Assembly (NCBI GenBank): GCA_039105265.1
Contig: JAPFFF010000016.1
Coordinates: forward strand, 124,001-188,000
Direction: 5' to 3'
DNA from: Tritrichomonas musculus
Lineage: Eukaryota > Parabasalia > Tritrichomonadida > Tritrichomonadidae
DNA: 64,000 nucleotides
Position 1 is the first letter of the stretch. Every line of letters begins with the position of its first letter. This document shows, piece after piece, positions 41,865 through 52,363 of this stretch. The translations under genes and the position numbers were made by a program. Below the pieces are notes generated by a model that saw only the letters and a program-made list of their open reading frames with translations, had not been told where the DNA came from and made no database searches.

Positions 41865-42763
41865 CTTATTTTATTTTATAAGCTTGTATTAAGTTTATGA
41901 ATTCTCAGAAAAAGTTTGGATAAAAATGGCATTAAGGTCAATTTATAAATAGATGGTTAAAAAATACGATCATATATATCTTTATATCCAATTTACACTT
42001 TTTTATGAATTCAGAGTAATTTGAATTCTTGATAGATGCAGTGCATTTTTCTTGATGTGAATAAGAATTTTCATAATTATTTTAATTAGTTTCATAAATT
42101 ATATATAATATTATTTCAAGTAGGCTTGTTATTTTGAGAATCGATATCAAAAACGTCACTTTTTTACGTCTGATACTCGATTATCAGTTTAAAAATCTGA
42201 TATCGAGATTATCAATTATCCAGATATGAAATGTGATATAAAAATAATTGTAAACTTAATATCAATTACCGAGATCTCGAAATCTCAAGCAGATTTATCT
42301 TTTTTTATAATTGGTATTTGTGATTTTAAGATATTTAAAAATAAATAATATAATGTATTGATTTTTATTTTGAGATTAAAATCAAATAATAAATTCTTTT
42401 TTTATGAAATATTTGAGATTAAATCACGATCATATATTTATCAAAAAGTTTAATAGAAAATTCTGATATCAAAAGCTGTGAAAAAAAAACTCGATCTCAG
42501 AAATTGATCTCGAGAATCTGTGCATATTTATGTATCGATATCAAAAAGTCAATCAATTATCGATCTCGAGAAAAGGTTTCTTATATATTTCGTTTTCTTT
42601 TTCTTTATTATCATTTTAAATTCCCTAGATAATCCCGGATCACTACATTTATTCTTCCTTTTCTTCTTCTTCTTTTTATAATTCTTCAAAATATTCAAAA
42701 TCTTCTTCTTCATAATCTTCTTGTTATCATAAAATTATCAAAATCAATTGTACTAATTAAAAT
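41865..42763. other. Intergenic region with scattered GATCTCGA/GATATCGA motifs
   Basis: Between 42130 and 42590 the motifs TCGATATC, GATCTCGA, ATTATCAATTA and CGAGATC recur on both strands, suggesting an old degenerate repeat. Around 42655-42720 a CTTCTTCTT-rich stretch is simple sequence. No gene seen. Confidence 0.45.
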
Positions 42764-45700
42764 TCAAAATTTGGTCTCATTATTAACGAAATTTAGGACC
42801 ATATTTTCATTTACCATAGGATCATTGTAAAATTGGTCGTACCGTAGAAAATTAAGTATTACAGCAAAAGATGGTCTTTTATTAGGATCTTGATCCCAAC
42901 AATTGCTAATCAAATCTTTCCATTCAGGTCGTGTACCAGGAGGAAATGGTGGACGTTTTCCATTGATAACATCTTGATAAATTTTATTCTTATCAGTGTA
43001 ATTTGCGAAAGGATTAGTTTCAGTAATCAACTCGAAGAGCAACAAACCGTATGAATAAACATCTATTTCAAAAGAGTTGTAACAAGCTTCACTATTTTCA
43101 ATGAATTCAGGTGGCATATATCTTAAATCATCTTTAATAATCTTTATTTCGGATGATTTTTTTTCAATGTGCCTTGACATGTAAAAATTCAATATTTTTG
43201 GATAAAGTTTCTCATTTAATAAGATATTTTCTGTCTTTAAGTTACCATGAATAACTTTCTTTGAATGTATGTAATTCATTACGTGTGCAATTCCATATGC
43301 AATGATTATTTTTTGAGTTGGATTCAAAAAATTATCTTGATTATGAATATATTCATCAAGGAATCCATTTTTTTGGTGGTAAATATAAACAAAGCTCTTT
43401 TTGCCTTCTGTATAGAAACCTCTGAAACCAATTATAAATGGATGAATTAGTTTGATATATAAAACAATTTCTTGTTGAAGATTTCCCAATTCTCCAAATC
43501 TTTTAATTTGAATGTATTTTTGATTGGCATATTTCATATTATTTGGCCAATAAGAAACAAAAGCTGATCCAATTTTTCTTTTCATTGGTCCAATTGTAAT
43601 AATATCCGGAGAAATGATAAAATCATATACATTGCACTTTTCCATTTCAAGTAAAAATGATTGTTTAACATCGGATTTATTGAAAAAAGCATCAAAATCA
43701 CTTTTGATGGATTTATCTTTTATTTGGTCTTCAATTTTAACCTTTTTTTCATTTTCTCTTGCTAATTCATAAACTTTTTCTCTATTTGTGACATATCTGA
43801 CCAATTTACTTTTAATGAAATAATTATGGCAATTGGTGTCATATTCATTAGCAGTTTTCTCATCATCATCGAATTTTATTTGCTTTTTATGATAATAAAA
43901 ATTAATGATAAATGAACCAATACAAAGTATTAAAAGTACAGCTGTCTTAATTAATTTGCCGTAACTGGTCATATCATGCATTTTTCTCAGAAAATGTGGA
44001 CTCATTTTAACTCTTATTCCGATTAATTTTGAAATTTCATCCCCAAGTTTGTCGAAATCATGCTCTATAAATAAACAATATATGTAATGTAATACTGAGC
44101 TGGCACTCAAATCGAAATTATTAATGTAGTCGATTTGTTTCTTTAGAACATTAATTAAAAAACTGTTTATTTTGTCAAAAGCCTTGTCAATTAATGAACA
44201 TGTTCCTAGCTTAATGATTGTTTTAAGAATCGCTTTAAAAGCATTTTCTGCAAGCATTGGTATCATTGCTGCTATCCACTCGATGATCTTTTTGCATACT
44301 GAAGCAATGTAGACAAGAGCGATTATTAATATACCTGCCAAAATTGGTTTCATGCTTCGAACAGAGATAGAAAACACCAACAATGGATCACTATCAATGA
44401 GTACATAATGATCTATATTATTTAAGTCTGCTTTGGTTATTTCAAGGTCAAGACAAACGCCAAAATCACAGCCGGCCAAATGTCGTCTCAAAAAGAATTT
44501 CAAGCCAATTTTTGAGCCTATTAATTCATTTATTTTTTGGCAGATTATGTTGAATATATCATCGATTTTCTCTGTAATACTTAATATGAATTTTGGACCT
44601 TTAGCATTCCTTCTTTCATAAATTAATTCTGGATCAGTTATGTAGTTCAGTTCACCAATGTTTCCAGCGTCAATTCTTGCCCCTGATCTATCAAGTAAAG
44701 AATACGGAATGAAACCAATCTGACAAGAAAAGAATCTTTTACTCGTATCAAATCTTTTGAAAACATTTTTATATATATCAGAAATGTCTGCTTCGTATTT
44801 TTGACAGACAATTTTGTGAATATTCAAAAAAACTTCGACCACATTTGAATTCGGTGCTTTTATTATGTATCTATCAAGAGCATTTTGAAGATTTTTTGAT
44901 CTTTCTTTTAATTTTTCAACGTATTGATCGAATCCAAGATTATTATACATGAATTCTTGGTCGTGCTCTTTGATCATTAATGACCAAGATTCAAGGATCA
45001 TTTCACGAAGATATCTTTGGAAGAGAATCCACGTGTATACGCAATTTGGACAATTTACTAATGAAAATATTCTTTGTGCTTGAAGATCCAAGAATTGTTT
45101 ATATGTCATTGACATTGGGAATTCATATTTATAAGCAACAATTCGATTAACGTTTATTCTTGATTTTCTTATTTGTTCAATTTGATTACTTTTAAGTCCA
45201 TCTTGCTTCTTTAGTTTTCCAATGAATATCCAAGGATTCATTTTTTGATAATGATTAACAAATTCATTTTGCATTTTGTTCTTTATATTAAAGAAATTGA
45301 TTACATTTGTCATTTTTTCTTTGCTGCTTTCATCTTTTAATAAAAATTGGTCTTTATGGCAAATAACTCGGAATGTTCCTTTCCTTCCATGTCGAGCTGT
45401 CCTACCAAAAGCTTGTTTCATTACACGAACATTTGATGAATAGTAAGTGACAATTATATGAAGTGGATATTTTGATGCAATAATGTCTGTTCCTCTTCCA
45501 CAAACATTTGTTCCTAATGAAACAGCATCTTTAATTCCAGCAATTTTTTCTGGTCCAACAATTTCATTTTTTCCATCAAAAATGTTAATGTGTTGAATTC
45601 CATTAGAAATAAGCAATTTTTCAACTTTGCTTATTTCTTTTAAATCTTGGAAAATAACAAGAACAGGATAATTTCTCTTATGAAATGAAATCACTTCAGA

Positions 45701-48310
45701 AACAATTTTCTTATCTCTTTCACTAAATGATTTACATATGATTGTTGGCATTTTAACTGTCAGGTTTGGCTTATTCCTTGGGATCTTCATTGTTTCCAAT
45801 TTGTATTGTTCTTTATAAATGAGTCGGTCACTTTTATTACCTATTGTTCCTGTAAGTCCACATATTTTGCTGTACAATGAAGCAAAGACTGGATGTGATA
45901 CATATAAATAATTCATTGATAGATCTTTTATAATTAAGTTTTCATTACCTTTTTTCTCGCTCTCTTTAATTGCAATGAATTGTTGAATCGTACCACTGAA
46001 TTCTTTATTTGGTTCAAGAATTCCCTTTCCTTTGTAATCAAATGGAACAATATGTTTAAAAGGCTCTGTGCTTTCAATTATATCTTCTTTTTCTTTTCCA
46101 ATATTCATAATGTATTTGAGTGTCTTTTTGCGCATCTCTTTTATTAAATCTTCATCTTCAACAGGCAATATTTCTACAGAATATTTTTTTCCATTTGTGA
46201 ATTCATCTTCATTAACTAATTCAATCTCTTCATACATTCTTCTAATATCGTTTTTACTTAGATTGCCAAGTTTTGGCCATTTTTTGATAACTTTTAAATA
46301 TGTTTCCTCATAACTTTCCCCTTTTTTGTGTAGATCATAAACAAATTTTGTTATTTGTGCTACATTTGTTCTCATGCTTGCCGATACAATTGTTCCATTC
46401 TCAATTTCATCAATCAAAATCGAATCTACCTCATCGATAATTAATCCGCAATTATTGAAGACTTTTGAAATATCACATGATGACTCAAACAATTTCAAAT
46501 ATAGACATTCAAAGTTTACAAAGGTTGAAAATATAATGTTAGGCTTATCTTTGATTTTCTTGTTGTTGTCATCAATTCCACATATGTCAAAATTCATTCC
46601 TAATGGGTTTTTAAAAAGATTATCACCAAAGTACTTGTCAGGATATCTTTCTTTAGAGAAATTGACGTAATCAGGATTTTTAAACTTCTTTAAATATTCG
46701 TTCGATTCATCTGAATTTGTTATCATGTTGAATGGAAGTTCATTCTTATGAAGAAGAACAGCTGATGAAAAGCCAAGCAAATCGAAAAATTCAAATGAAT
46801 TGTTGTAATCTCTGTTGGCCAGGTAAATATTGGATGACACAATGTGCACTGTTTTATTCAATAATACTAAAGTGGCAGCAATTAAACAAACAATGCATGA
46901 TTTCCCTTCACCTGTTTCTACTTGAAATATAGTTCCTTTTGAGTTAGTGTTTTTGACAATTAAATTGTTGCATGCTTCAATTACAGTTAACAATTGTGCT
47001 TCGTGAAGTTCAAATTGATTGCTGTTTTTTGAATTAATGAAGGTATAAGCATAACTTGCATATTTAATTATATCATCAAGGACTTTTTGAGTCACCATCC
47101 ATTTTCTGAATTTTTCTTTTGAAAAAGTGTCTTTTTCTTTAATTTTTTCAATGATTTCTGGTTTGATTTCTAAGATTTTTTGGTACTTTTCTTGTGATAT
47201 GTTAGCTAAAGATAAAGTGTCTTTAACATATAGTTCAGGCTTTATTAAGTGAATATCATCATAATTAACGTATTTGACAGCTAAATGGTGAAATTCTTGG
47301 TCAAATAAAATTTCTTTTCTTGATTGGCTCCATTTTAGAAATTCTGTCGATTTTATGTAGGAAATGTTGATTCCTGACGTTTCAGATGGTGAAAGATCAG
47401 TGTAATCGTCCTCTGTGTCATAAATAGGAACATTTGATAATCTGATACATAAATAGTCTGAGAATGAAGCAGTTTGACAATAATAAAATGGATTAGTAAA
47501 ATGCAAATTAATATTTTTGAAGGATTTAATTGGATCTTGACAAAAAGAAATAATTTTGAGGTGATGCTTTTTTGAATATTTCTTTTTTACTTCTATTGAA
47601 TATTCATTTGGTGTAATTGTGTATATATAAGCATATCCCTTTGATATTTTGAAGAGAAATGAATAATTTTCATCCATATTCTTGAAAAAACTGGGATCAT
47701 TATTATTAAAATGAATTTCAGCGAATTGATCATCTTTCAATAATTCCAAAAAATATTTATTATTTCTAGAGTTTCCAATAGCGCAAAAAACAAGAGTAAA
47801 TCCTACAGCCGCCATTAAATCAATTTCTAATTTAATCCATAATATTAACTCTTCTTTATCCAATCTGTTTCCATCTATGCATAAAATTGCAACTGCTGTA
47901 TCTGATAAGAACCAAGAATAAATATTTGGACGTATAACAAATGGCTGAAAAAATTTTGTTCGAAATTGATCATCACAAATATAGAAAATGCCATCGTGCT
48001 GCTTATGTAGCTTTTCTTTGTTTGTAATATCGATTTTGGAGTATAAATAAATGTAATAATCACTGATTTCACTTTCATTATAATCTTTAAATTCTTCAGG
48101 AATCAAAGGAATTAATTTGGAACCTTTATCAATCCAATTTTTTAAATCTTTTTTAAATACATCGGCTGCCAATAAAGTTGTAAAAGATTTCATTTTTTCC
48201 AAATATGCTAACTTAAGATATCGAAGTACAAAACTGAGGTGGCCATTATCTTCACTATTCATATATTGACTAACTAGGCAGCATTGTAAAGAGGGATCAA
48301 GAATTGGCAT
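42764..48310 (-). CDS. SecA-like motor with membrane helices and a C-terminal pseudokinase
   Basis: 1848 aa. N-terminal 440 residues resemble those of the 1621-6051 paralogue. The SecA-type motor has Walker A ETGEGKS (about 462-468), IVSSNIYLANRDY, Walker B IIDEVDSILIDE (about 622-633), LTGTIGN, GTNVCGRGTDI (about 930-940) and QAFGRTARHG. The family-specific C-terminal part follows: NCPNCVYTW, EMILESWS, LLDRSGARID, RRHLAGCDFGVCLD, a hydrophobic helix near 1320-1340 and another near 1445-1465. Residues about 1570-1830 form a protein kinase fold with HGNLKTEN where HRDLKxxN is expected, LNFYMSR in place of DFG, and the RPSF end motif. Both catalytic Asp residues are lost, so it is a pseudokinase. 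I infer a membrane-anchored motor with a regulatory or docking kinase-like domain. Its ATG is 136 bp from that of the divergent gene at 48447. Confidence 0.85.
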   Translation of the reverse strand: MPILDPSLQCCLVSQYMNSEDNGHLSFVLRYLKLAYLEKMKSFTTLLAADVFKKDLKNWIDKGSKLIPLIPEEFKDYNESEISDYYIYLYSKIDITNKEKLHKQHDGIFYICDDQFRTKFFQPFVIRPNIYSWFLSDTAVAILCIDGNRLDKEELILWIKLEIDLMAAVGFTLVFCAIGNSRNNKYFLELLKDDQFAEIHFNNNDPSFFKNMDENYSFLFKISKGYAYIYTITPNEYSIEVKKKYSKKHHLKIISFCQDPIKSFKNINLHFTNPFYYCQTASFSDYLCIRLSNVPIYDTEDDYTDLSPSETSGINISYIKSTEFLKWSQSRKEILFDQEFHHLAVKYVNYDDIHLIKPELYVKDTLSLANISQEKYQKILEIKPEIIEKIKEKDTFSKEKFRKWMVTQKVLDDIIKYASYAYTFINSKNSNQFELHEAQLLTVIEACNNLIVKNTNSKGTIFQVETGEGKSCIVCLIAATLVLLNKTVHIVSSNIYLANRDYNNSFEFFDLLGFSSAVLLHKNELPFNMITNSDESNEYLKKFKNPDYVNFSKERYPDKYFGDNLFKNPLGMNFDICGIDDNNKKIKDKPNIIFSTFVNFECLYLKLFESSCDISKVFNNCGLIIDEVDSILIDEIENGTIVSASMRTNVAQITKFVYDLHKKGESYEETYLKVIKKWPKLGNLSKNDIRRMYEEIELVNEDEFTNGKKYSVEILPVEDEDLIKEMRKKTLKYIMNIGKEKEDIIESTEPFKHIVPFDYKGKGILEPNKEFSGTIQQFIAIKESEKKGNENLIIKDLSMNYLYVSHPVFASLYSKICGLTGTIGNKSDRLIYKEQYKLETMKIPRNKPNLTVKMPTIICKSFSERDKKIVSEVISFHKRNYPVLVIFQDLKEISKVEKLLISNGIQHINIFDGKNEIVGPEKIAGIKDAVSLGTNVCGRGTDIIASKYPLHIIVTYYSSNVRVMKQAFGRTARHGRKGTFRVICHKDQFLLKDESSKEKMTNVINFFNIKNKMQNEFVNHYQKMNPWIFIGKLKKQDGLKSNQIEQIRKSRINVNRIVAYKYEFPMSMTYKQFLDLQAQRIFSLVNCPNCVYTWILFQRYLREMILESWSLMIKEHDQEFMYNNLGFDQYVEKLKERSKNLQNALDRYIIKAPNSNVVEVFLNIHKIVCQKYEADISDIYKNVFKRFDTSKRFFSCQIGFIPYSLLDRSGARIDAGNIGELNYITDPELIYERRNAKGPKFILSITEKIDDIFNIICQKINELIGSKIGLKFFLRRHLAGCDFGVCLDLEITKADLNNIDHYVLIDSDPLLVFSISVRSMKPILAGILIIALVYIASVCKKIIEWIAAMIPMLAENAFKAILKTIIKLGTCSLIDKAFDKINSFLINVLKKQIDYINNFDLSASSVLHYIYCLFIEHDFDKLGDEISKLIGIRVKMSPHFLRKMHDMTSYGKLIKTAVLLILCIGSFIINFYYHKKQIKFDDDEKTANEYDTNCHNYFIKSKLVRYVTNREKVYELARENEKKVKIEDQIKDKSIKSDFDAFFNKSDVKQSFLLEMEKCNVYDFIISPDIITIGPMKRKIGSAFVSYWPNNMKYANQKYIQIKRFGELGNLQQEIVLYIKLIHPFIIGFRGFYTEGKKSFVYIYHQKNGFLDEYIHNQDNFLNPTQKIIIAYGIAHVMNYIHSKKVIHGNLKTENILLNEKLYPKILNFYMSRHIEKKSSEIKIIKDDLRYMPPEFIENSEACYNSFEIDVYSYGLLLFELITETNPFANYTDKNKIYQDVINGKRPPFPPGTRPEWKDLISNCWDQDPNKRPSFAVILNFLRYDQFYNDPMVNENMVLNFVNNETKF

Positions 48311-48446
48311 TTAAGTTTTAATTATATCCGTTCAGAATAAGTAAATATTCAATTATAAAATAATTCATTCTGAAAATTGAATGTTAAATGGGCATTTGAA
48401 TTTTTTTGAGATAATTGTATTCAAAATTCCAAATTAAAATATAAAA

Positions 48447-51400
48447 ATGGAAGGTGAGAATGAAAAGTATTCAGAAGAAGGGCCAACTAGAATTCCACAA
48501 TCTCCCAAATCACCATCAAATGATAACAGAGGTAAGAATCAACTCCAGCGATTAGGTTCAAATCTTAAAAATATCAAGATTAATGTTCCAAGGCCCAGAA
48601 GGAGAAAAAAAAATACAGATGGAAAAGCAAATCCACCTCAACCAAAACCACTACCCCAGATTCCAAAAGCAAATCCGCCTCAACCAGAACCACTACCCCA
48701 GATTCCAAAAGCAAATCCGCCTCAACCAGAACCACTACCACAGATTCCAAAAGCAAATCCGCCTCAACCAAAACCACTACCCCAGATTCCAAAAGCAAAT
48801 CCGCCTCAACCAAAACCACTACCCCAGATTCCAAAAGAAAATTCACCTCAACCAAATGATGAAGATCTTAAAGTAACCATTGTTCCAAGTGAAGAGAAAG
48901 ATTCCGAAACAGAAAAAAAAGATAAAAAGGAAAAAGAACAATCAAATGAAGAAGATCGATATAAAAATATGGAAGACTTTAGTCAAACTTCAAAACGTAC
49001 ATTATTCTTATCTCAAAATAAGTCTGAGTCTGATAGGAAAAAGGAAAAAGAAAAGTTAAATCAAATTTTTTTAGAAGAAACTTTTGGTGAAGACCAAATT
49101 AATTACTCAATTTTATGCACAGTCAATAAATTAAACAAATCAAATTTTGATAATTTTACAGAATCATATCAAAATGATTCAATTCCAAAATTTGTGATGC
49201 GTTTCTTTAATATTAAAACAATAAAAGACGTAGTAATTTCTCCACATAAATCTCACACACGAAAATTGACAGAACAACAGTTAAAAAATATAAGAGCAGT
49301 AATTGAATTCCTCAAATTAAAAGAAAACAAGTTTCAAGTTTTACTTTTTAATTTTAAGCATCCTTTATTTGCTGAATCATCAGCAATCTCGTTCTACAAA
49401 ACTTTTTTGGATTCATTCTTTGTCAAATTGACTGAAAAAGAAATGTTAGATAAATGCATTATTTTAATTGATCCAAAACAGAAACAAGAGTATTATGACA
49501 AGTATAAAACATTTTTTGATATATACACATATGCACATTTGGCCTTTTTTATTAGTCATAAAGGCTTTCTTTATCCTTATTTCGATGATTTAGTTAATAA
49601 TTATGATATAGCAAACCTCTGTGAAGAGCTCATTCCTCTGAATAATAAATTTACAGTCAAAAATGATCGATCTGAAAGATTAGGTATAATTCTTGATTAT
49701 TGTCTGTGTCGTGTCAAAATTCCAATGATTATAAGTGCTTATTTTTTAAGCATTTGTCAAAAGACATTGAATTTGTCATCTATTATTTTCTATCAATTAC
49801 AATTCATCTTTGATTACTTGGATAAAAATCCAGCAAAAACAATCATTTTCAATTTGTTAAAAAGCTACTTTCATGTAAAAGTCAAGCCATTTGATGAATT
49901 AACAGCTTCAATAGCAGCAAAACGTGTTTCTTTAATTCTTCAAGAAAGAAGATATAAACAACTTCTAAAAGAAAAAAATAAAAATGATGAAAAAGAAGAA
50001 GAAGAAGATAATTCTGAAAAAATTGAAAAACCGAAAAGCTACTTTGAACGTGAAAATATTTCAAAAGATGATCATTATTTACGTTTATTGTCATCAAAAA
50101 ATTATATTAATGATGATGCTATTTGTGACGAAAAAGATAAAAATTTTGCTTTTCATTCTGGAATTCTTGTTAATGAAGAAAAATTTGAAGAAAGAAAGAA
50201 AGATTGGGATGAAGCTATTGGAATTATTCAAAAATCTTTTAAAGGTAGGGTTAAAGGTCCAATAATTAAAGGAAATCCGACATCAGAAGATACAACAGTG
50301 AAGAAAAAAGTGGACAAATTGTTTTATTATAATGAAGATGAAAATAAATGGGATTTGAATATGAATTCTTTTTATAATTTTGTGAAGGAAAAAAAATATA
50401 ATGTTCATATGAAAACACATTTGGTTTATTTCTCAAATTCCAATGAAAATGACCTAATTAACATATCAGTCTCATTGAAGTTTTCGAGTTATATTATTGA
50501 TTTTGATGATGATGATGATAAGATTTTTGTTTATGCTTTGGGTGATTATTCAAATCCATTCACAATAAAACCAATCTTTTTATTCCTTCATGTTCCAGAA
50601 AAAAAGAGAAATTTGATAAATTTGAGAACAATCATCACCCAAATTGATTGTTTCCTTTCGTTTATTTGTGATATTAAAGTTGTCCTTTTTAATGATTCTT
50701 ATTATACAGAACAGATTAAATTCGAACAAAGTATTAGAAATATCACCCATTCTTATAAAATTAAAAGTGATGATGAAAATGATGAGTATTTAATAGAATT
50801 AATTGAAGGAATGATTCAAGAGAAAAAGCCAATTTTCATTGGACTTTTTGATTGCAAAATATCAGAAAAGAAATTTGAAGAAAATTTCAAATATAGTCCA
50901 TTTTTTAAAAGTATTATTGATGAAATAGGTCATGAAAGAAGTTATATGAATTGCATTTCTACTACAAAAAACAGTACCTACCAAGTATTTAAAAATGCTT
51001 TGCATGAAGCAATAAACGAAGGAGGAAATTCAAATATAAGTCTAATTGAAGAGAAGTTTTTATCTATTGAATTATCAAGAATAAGTCGAATATATATTTA
51101 TTTGAAAAATGAAAAGGATTGGGAAACTCAACTGGAGAAAATAATCAATAATAAATATAAAATAATTAAAGAAAACCAAAAAAATCAGAAAGATGTGAAC
51201 AAAATTTTATTGCAATTAAATTTGGAAGTTGATTCTTTGTCTCCATTTTTTGATACTGATTTTAAAAACAAATGTCAAAGAATTTTGAATGATATCAGAA
51301 AAAAAAATTCTGAAAAAAATGGAACATTAAAAATTGGATTAAAAAAAAGTTCAGAAGAAAATTTAAGATATTTGAAACAAGTAATCAATAATAATTATGA

Positions 51401-51740
51401 TTGGACTAAAGAAAAAAGAAATGATCTTATTGAAAGTCATGTTCAATTTTTAAAAGAAGACTTTTTCCAAATTTTCAAAAAAACTTATTTAAATGATGAT
51501 ATTAATAAGTATTATAAAGAATGCATATCAATTCTTAATTCTCAAATTCAAAGTGACAAAGTTGAATTGATTGAATATTTTAAAATAATCATTAAAAGCA
51601 CTAAAAAAGAAGTGAGAAATAAAAGTTCATTAAATAGAGGAACAAATTATACAATAAGAGAAGTTGAACATAAAAAGGAAATCAAAGTTACTGTTGAAGT
51701 TGATGGAGAACTAAAAAATGAAATTGCGCAAGATTTTTAA
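48447..51740 (+). CDS. Large protein with proline-rich tandem repeats, function unknown
   Basis: 1097 aa. Residues about 59-132 are five tandem 14-residue repeats KANPPQPKPLPQIP (42 bp each, K/E variant at one site), a likely SH3/WW/profilin-type ligand. A charged Lys/Glu stretch follows to about 205, then a mixed alpha/beta region to about 470, a second charged linker (about 490-525), and another globular part up to about 900, ending in a helical, Lys-rich tail. I see no Walker motif, membrane helix or known domain. The proline block before a globular body recalls formin FH1 regions, but no FH2 signature is visible. It is divergent from the SecA-pseudokinase gene with 136 bp between the start codons, so the two may share a promoter and work together; this is inference. 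Confidence 0.65.
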   Translation: MEGENEKYSEEGPTRIPQSPKSPSNDNRGKNQLQRLGSNLKNIKINVPRPRRRKKNTDGKANPPQPKPLPQIPKANPPQPEPLPQIPKANPPQPEPLPQIPKANPPQPKPLPQIPKANPPQPKPLPQIPKENSPQPNDEDLKVTIVPSEEKDSETEKKDKKEKEQSNEEDRYKNMEDFSQTSKRTLFLSQNKSESDRKKEKEKLNQIFLEETFGEDQINYSILCTVNKLNKSNFDNFTESYQNDSIPKFVMRFFNIKTIKDVVISPHKSHTRKLTEQQLKNIRAVIEFLKLKENKFQVLLFNFKHPLFAESSAISFYKTFLDSFFVKLTEKEMLDKCIILIDPKQKQEYYDKYKTFFDIYTYAHLAFFISHKGFLYPYFDDLVNNYDIANLCEELIPLNNKFTVKNDRSERLGIILDYCLCRVKIPMIISAYFLSICQKTLNLSSIIFYQLQFIFDYLDKNPAKTIIFNLLKSYFHVKVKPFDELTASIAAKRVSLILQERRYKQLLKEKNKNDEKEEEEDNSEKIEKPKSYFERENISKDDHYLRLLSSKNYINDDAICDEKDKNFAFHSGILVNEEKFEERKKDWDEAIGIIQKSFKGRVKGPIIKGNPTSEDTTVKKKVDKLFYYNEDENKWDLNMNSFYNFVKEKKYNVHMKTHLVYFSNSNENDLINISVSLKFSSYIIDFDDDDDKIFVYALGDYSNPFTIKPIFLFLHVPEKKRNLINLRTIITQIDCFLSFICDIKVVLFNDSYYTEQIKFEQSIRNITHSYKIKSDDENDEYLIELIEGMIQEKKPIFIGLFDCKISEKKFEENFKYSPFFKSIIDEIGHERSYMNCISTTKNSTYQVFKNALHEAINEGGNSNISLIEEKFLSIELSRISRIYIYLKNEKDWETQLEKIINNKYKIIKENQKNQKDVNKILLQLNLEVDSLSPFFDTDFKNKCQRILNDIRKKNSEKNGTLKIGLKKSSEENLRYLKQVINNNYDWTKEKRNDLIESHVQFLKEDFFQIFKKTYLNDDINKYYKECISILNSQIQSDKVELIEYFKIIIKSTKKEVRNKSSLNRGTNYTIREVEHKKEIKVTVEVDGELKNEIAQDF
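48623..48840 (+). repeat. 42-bp coding tandem repeat (five units)
   Basis: DNA units of 42 bp encode the 14-residue proline repeats. They are almost identical at the DNA level (CCAAAACCA versus CCAGAACCA), which shows recent expansion or homogenisation. The repeat leaves shadow frames open on the other strand. Confidence 0.9.
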
Positions 51741-52010
51741 TTCAAAATATTGTTTATTTCATAATCAGATATTATGAAATCTAGTGAAGAACAATGAAGA
51801 AAACTTTTTTAAAAATTAAATAAACAATATGACATTTATAATAAATATTCAGATTATTATTTATAATAAGATATCTTCTCTAGAATGAAGTCATTATTGC
51901 ATTCTGAAATTTTATCTTAATTTTAAAATAAAATCCTATTTTTTCTCCTAAGTATTACTAAGGATAACTTCATTTTAATAATCATTTATTAAAAGTATTG
52001 AATATAATAG
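51741..52010. other. AT-rich intergenic sequence
   Basis: 3' flank of the proline-repeat gene; nothing identifiable. Confidence 0.4.
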
Positions 52011-52196
52011 TTATATATGCAATTTAATTTTGTGCCAATACGTTAGAAGATCAAATACTATGATTTTGTTTTTGTAAGAACTCATGATTGAATATGGCTT
52101 GCCGAGTTCTATTGGAATTTGGAAGTTCCTCAAGAAAATTTCACGTAATTCTCTTTCATGAACATGTTCATCATTCCAATTTCCATTAACATAGCT
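52011..52196 (-). pseudogene. Fragment of a GH3 beta-glucosidase-like gene
   Basis: An open minus-strand frame of about 60 codons contains HVHERELREIFLRNFQIPIE followed by KPYSIMSSYKNK. That is the order ERxLREIxLxxF...SxMxSYNxxNG of glycoside hydrolase family 3 around the catalytic-face loop. The flanks do not continue the family and no complete GH3 gene is near, so it is a relic. The short length limits confidence. Confidence 0.55.
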
Positions 52197-52363
52197 GAAT
52201 TATTTGATAGAAAATATTAAATAAGCTGAATAAAACAATTGATTATAAAATTCATTTAATTCTATCAAATGTCAAAGAAGATTCAAAACAATAGTAAACT
52301 GGTTTCCAATATAATTTTATTCAGAAATATTTTGAAATTAGATAAATAATATTAAATTTTATT

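Noticed and set aside
48580-48876. Open frames on both strands across the proline repeats
   Set aside because: They are shadows created by the 42-bp coding repeat.
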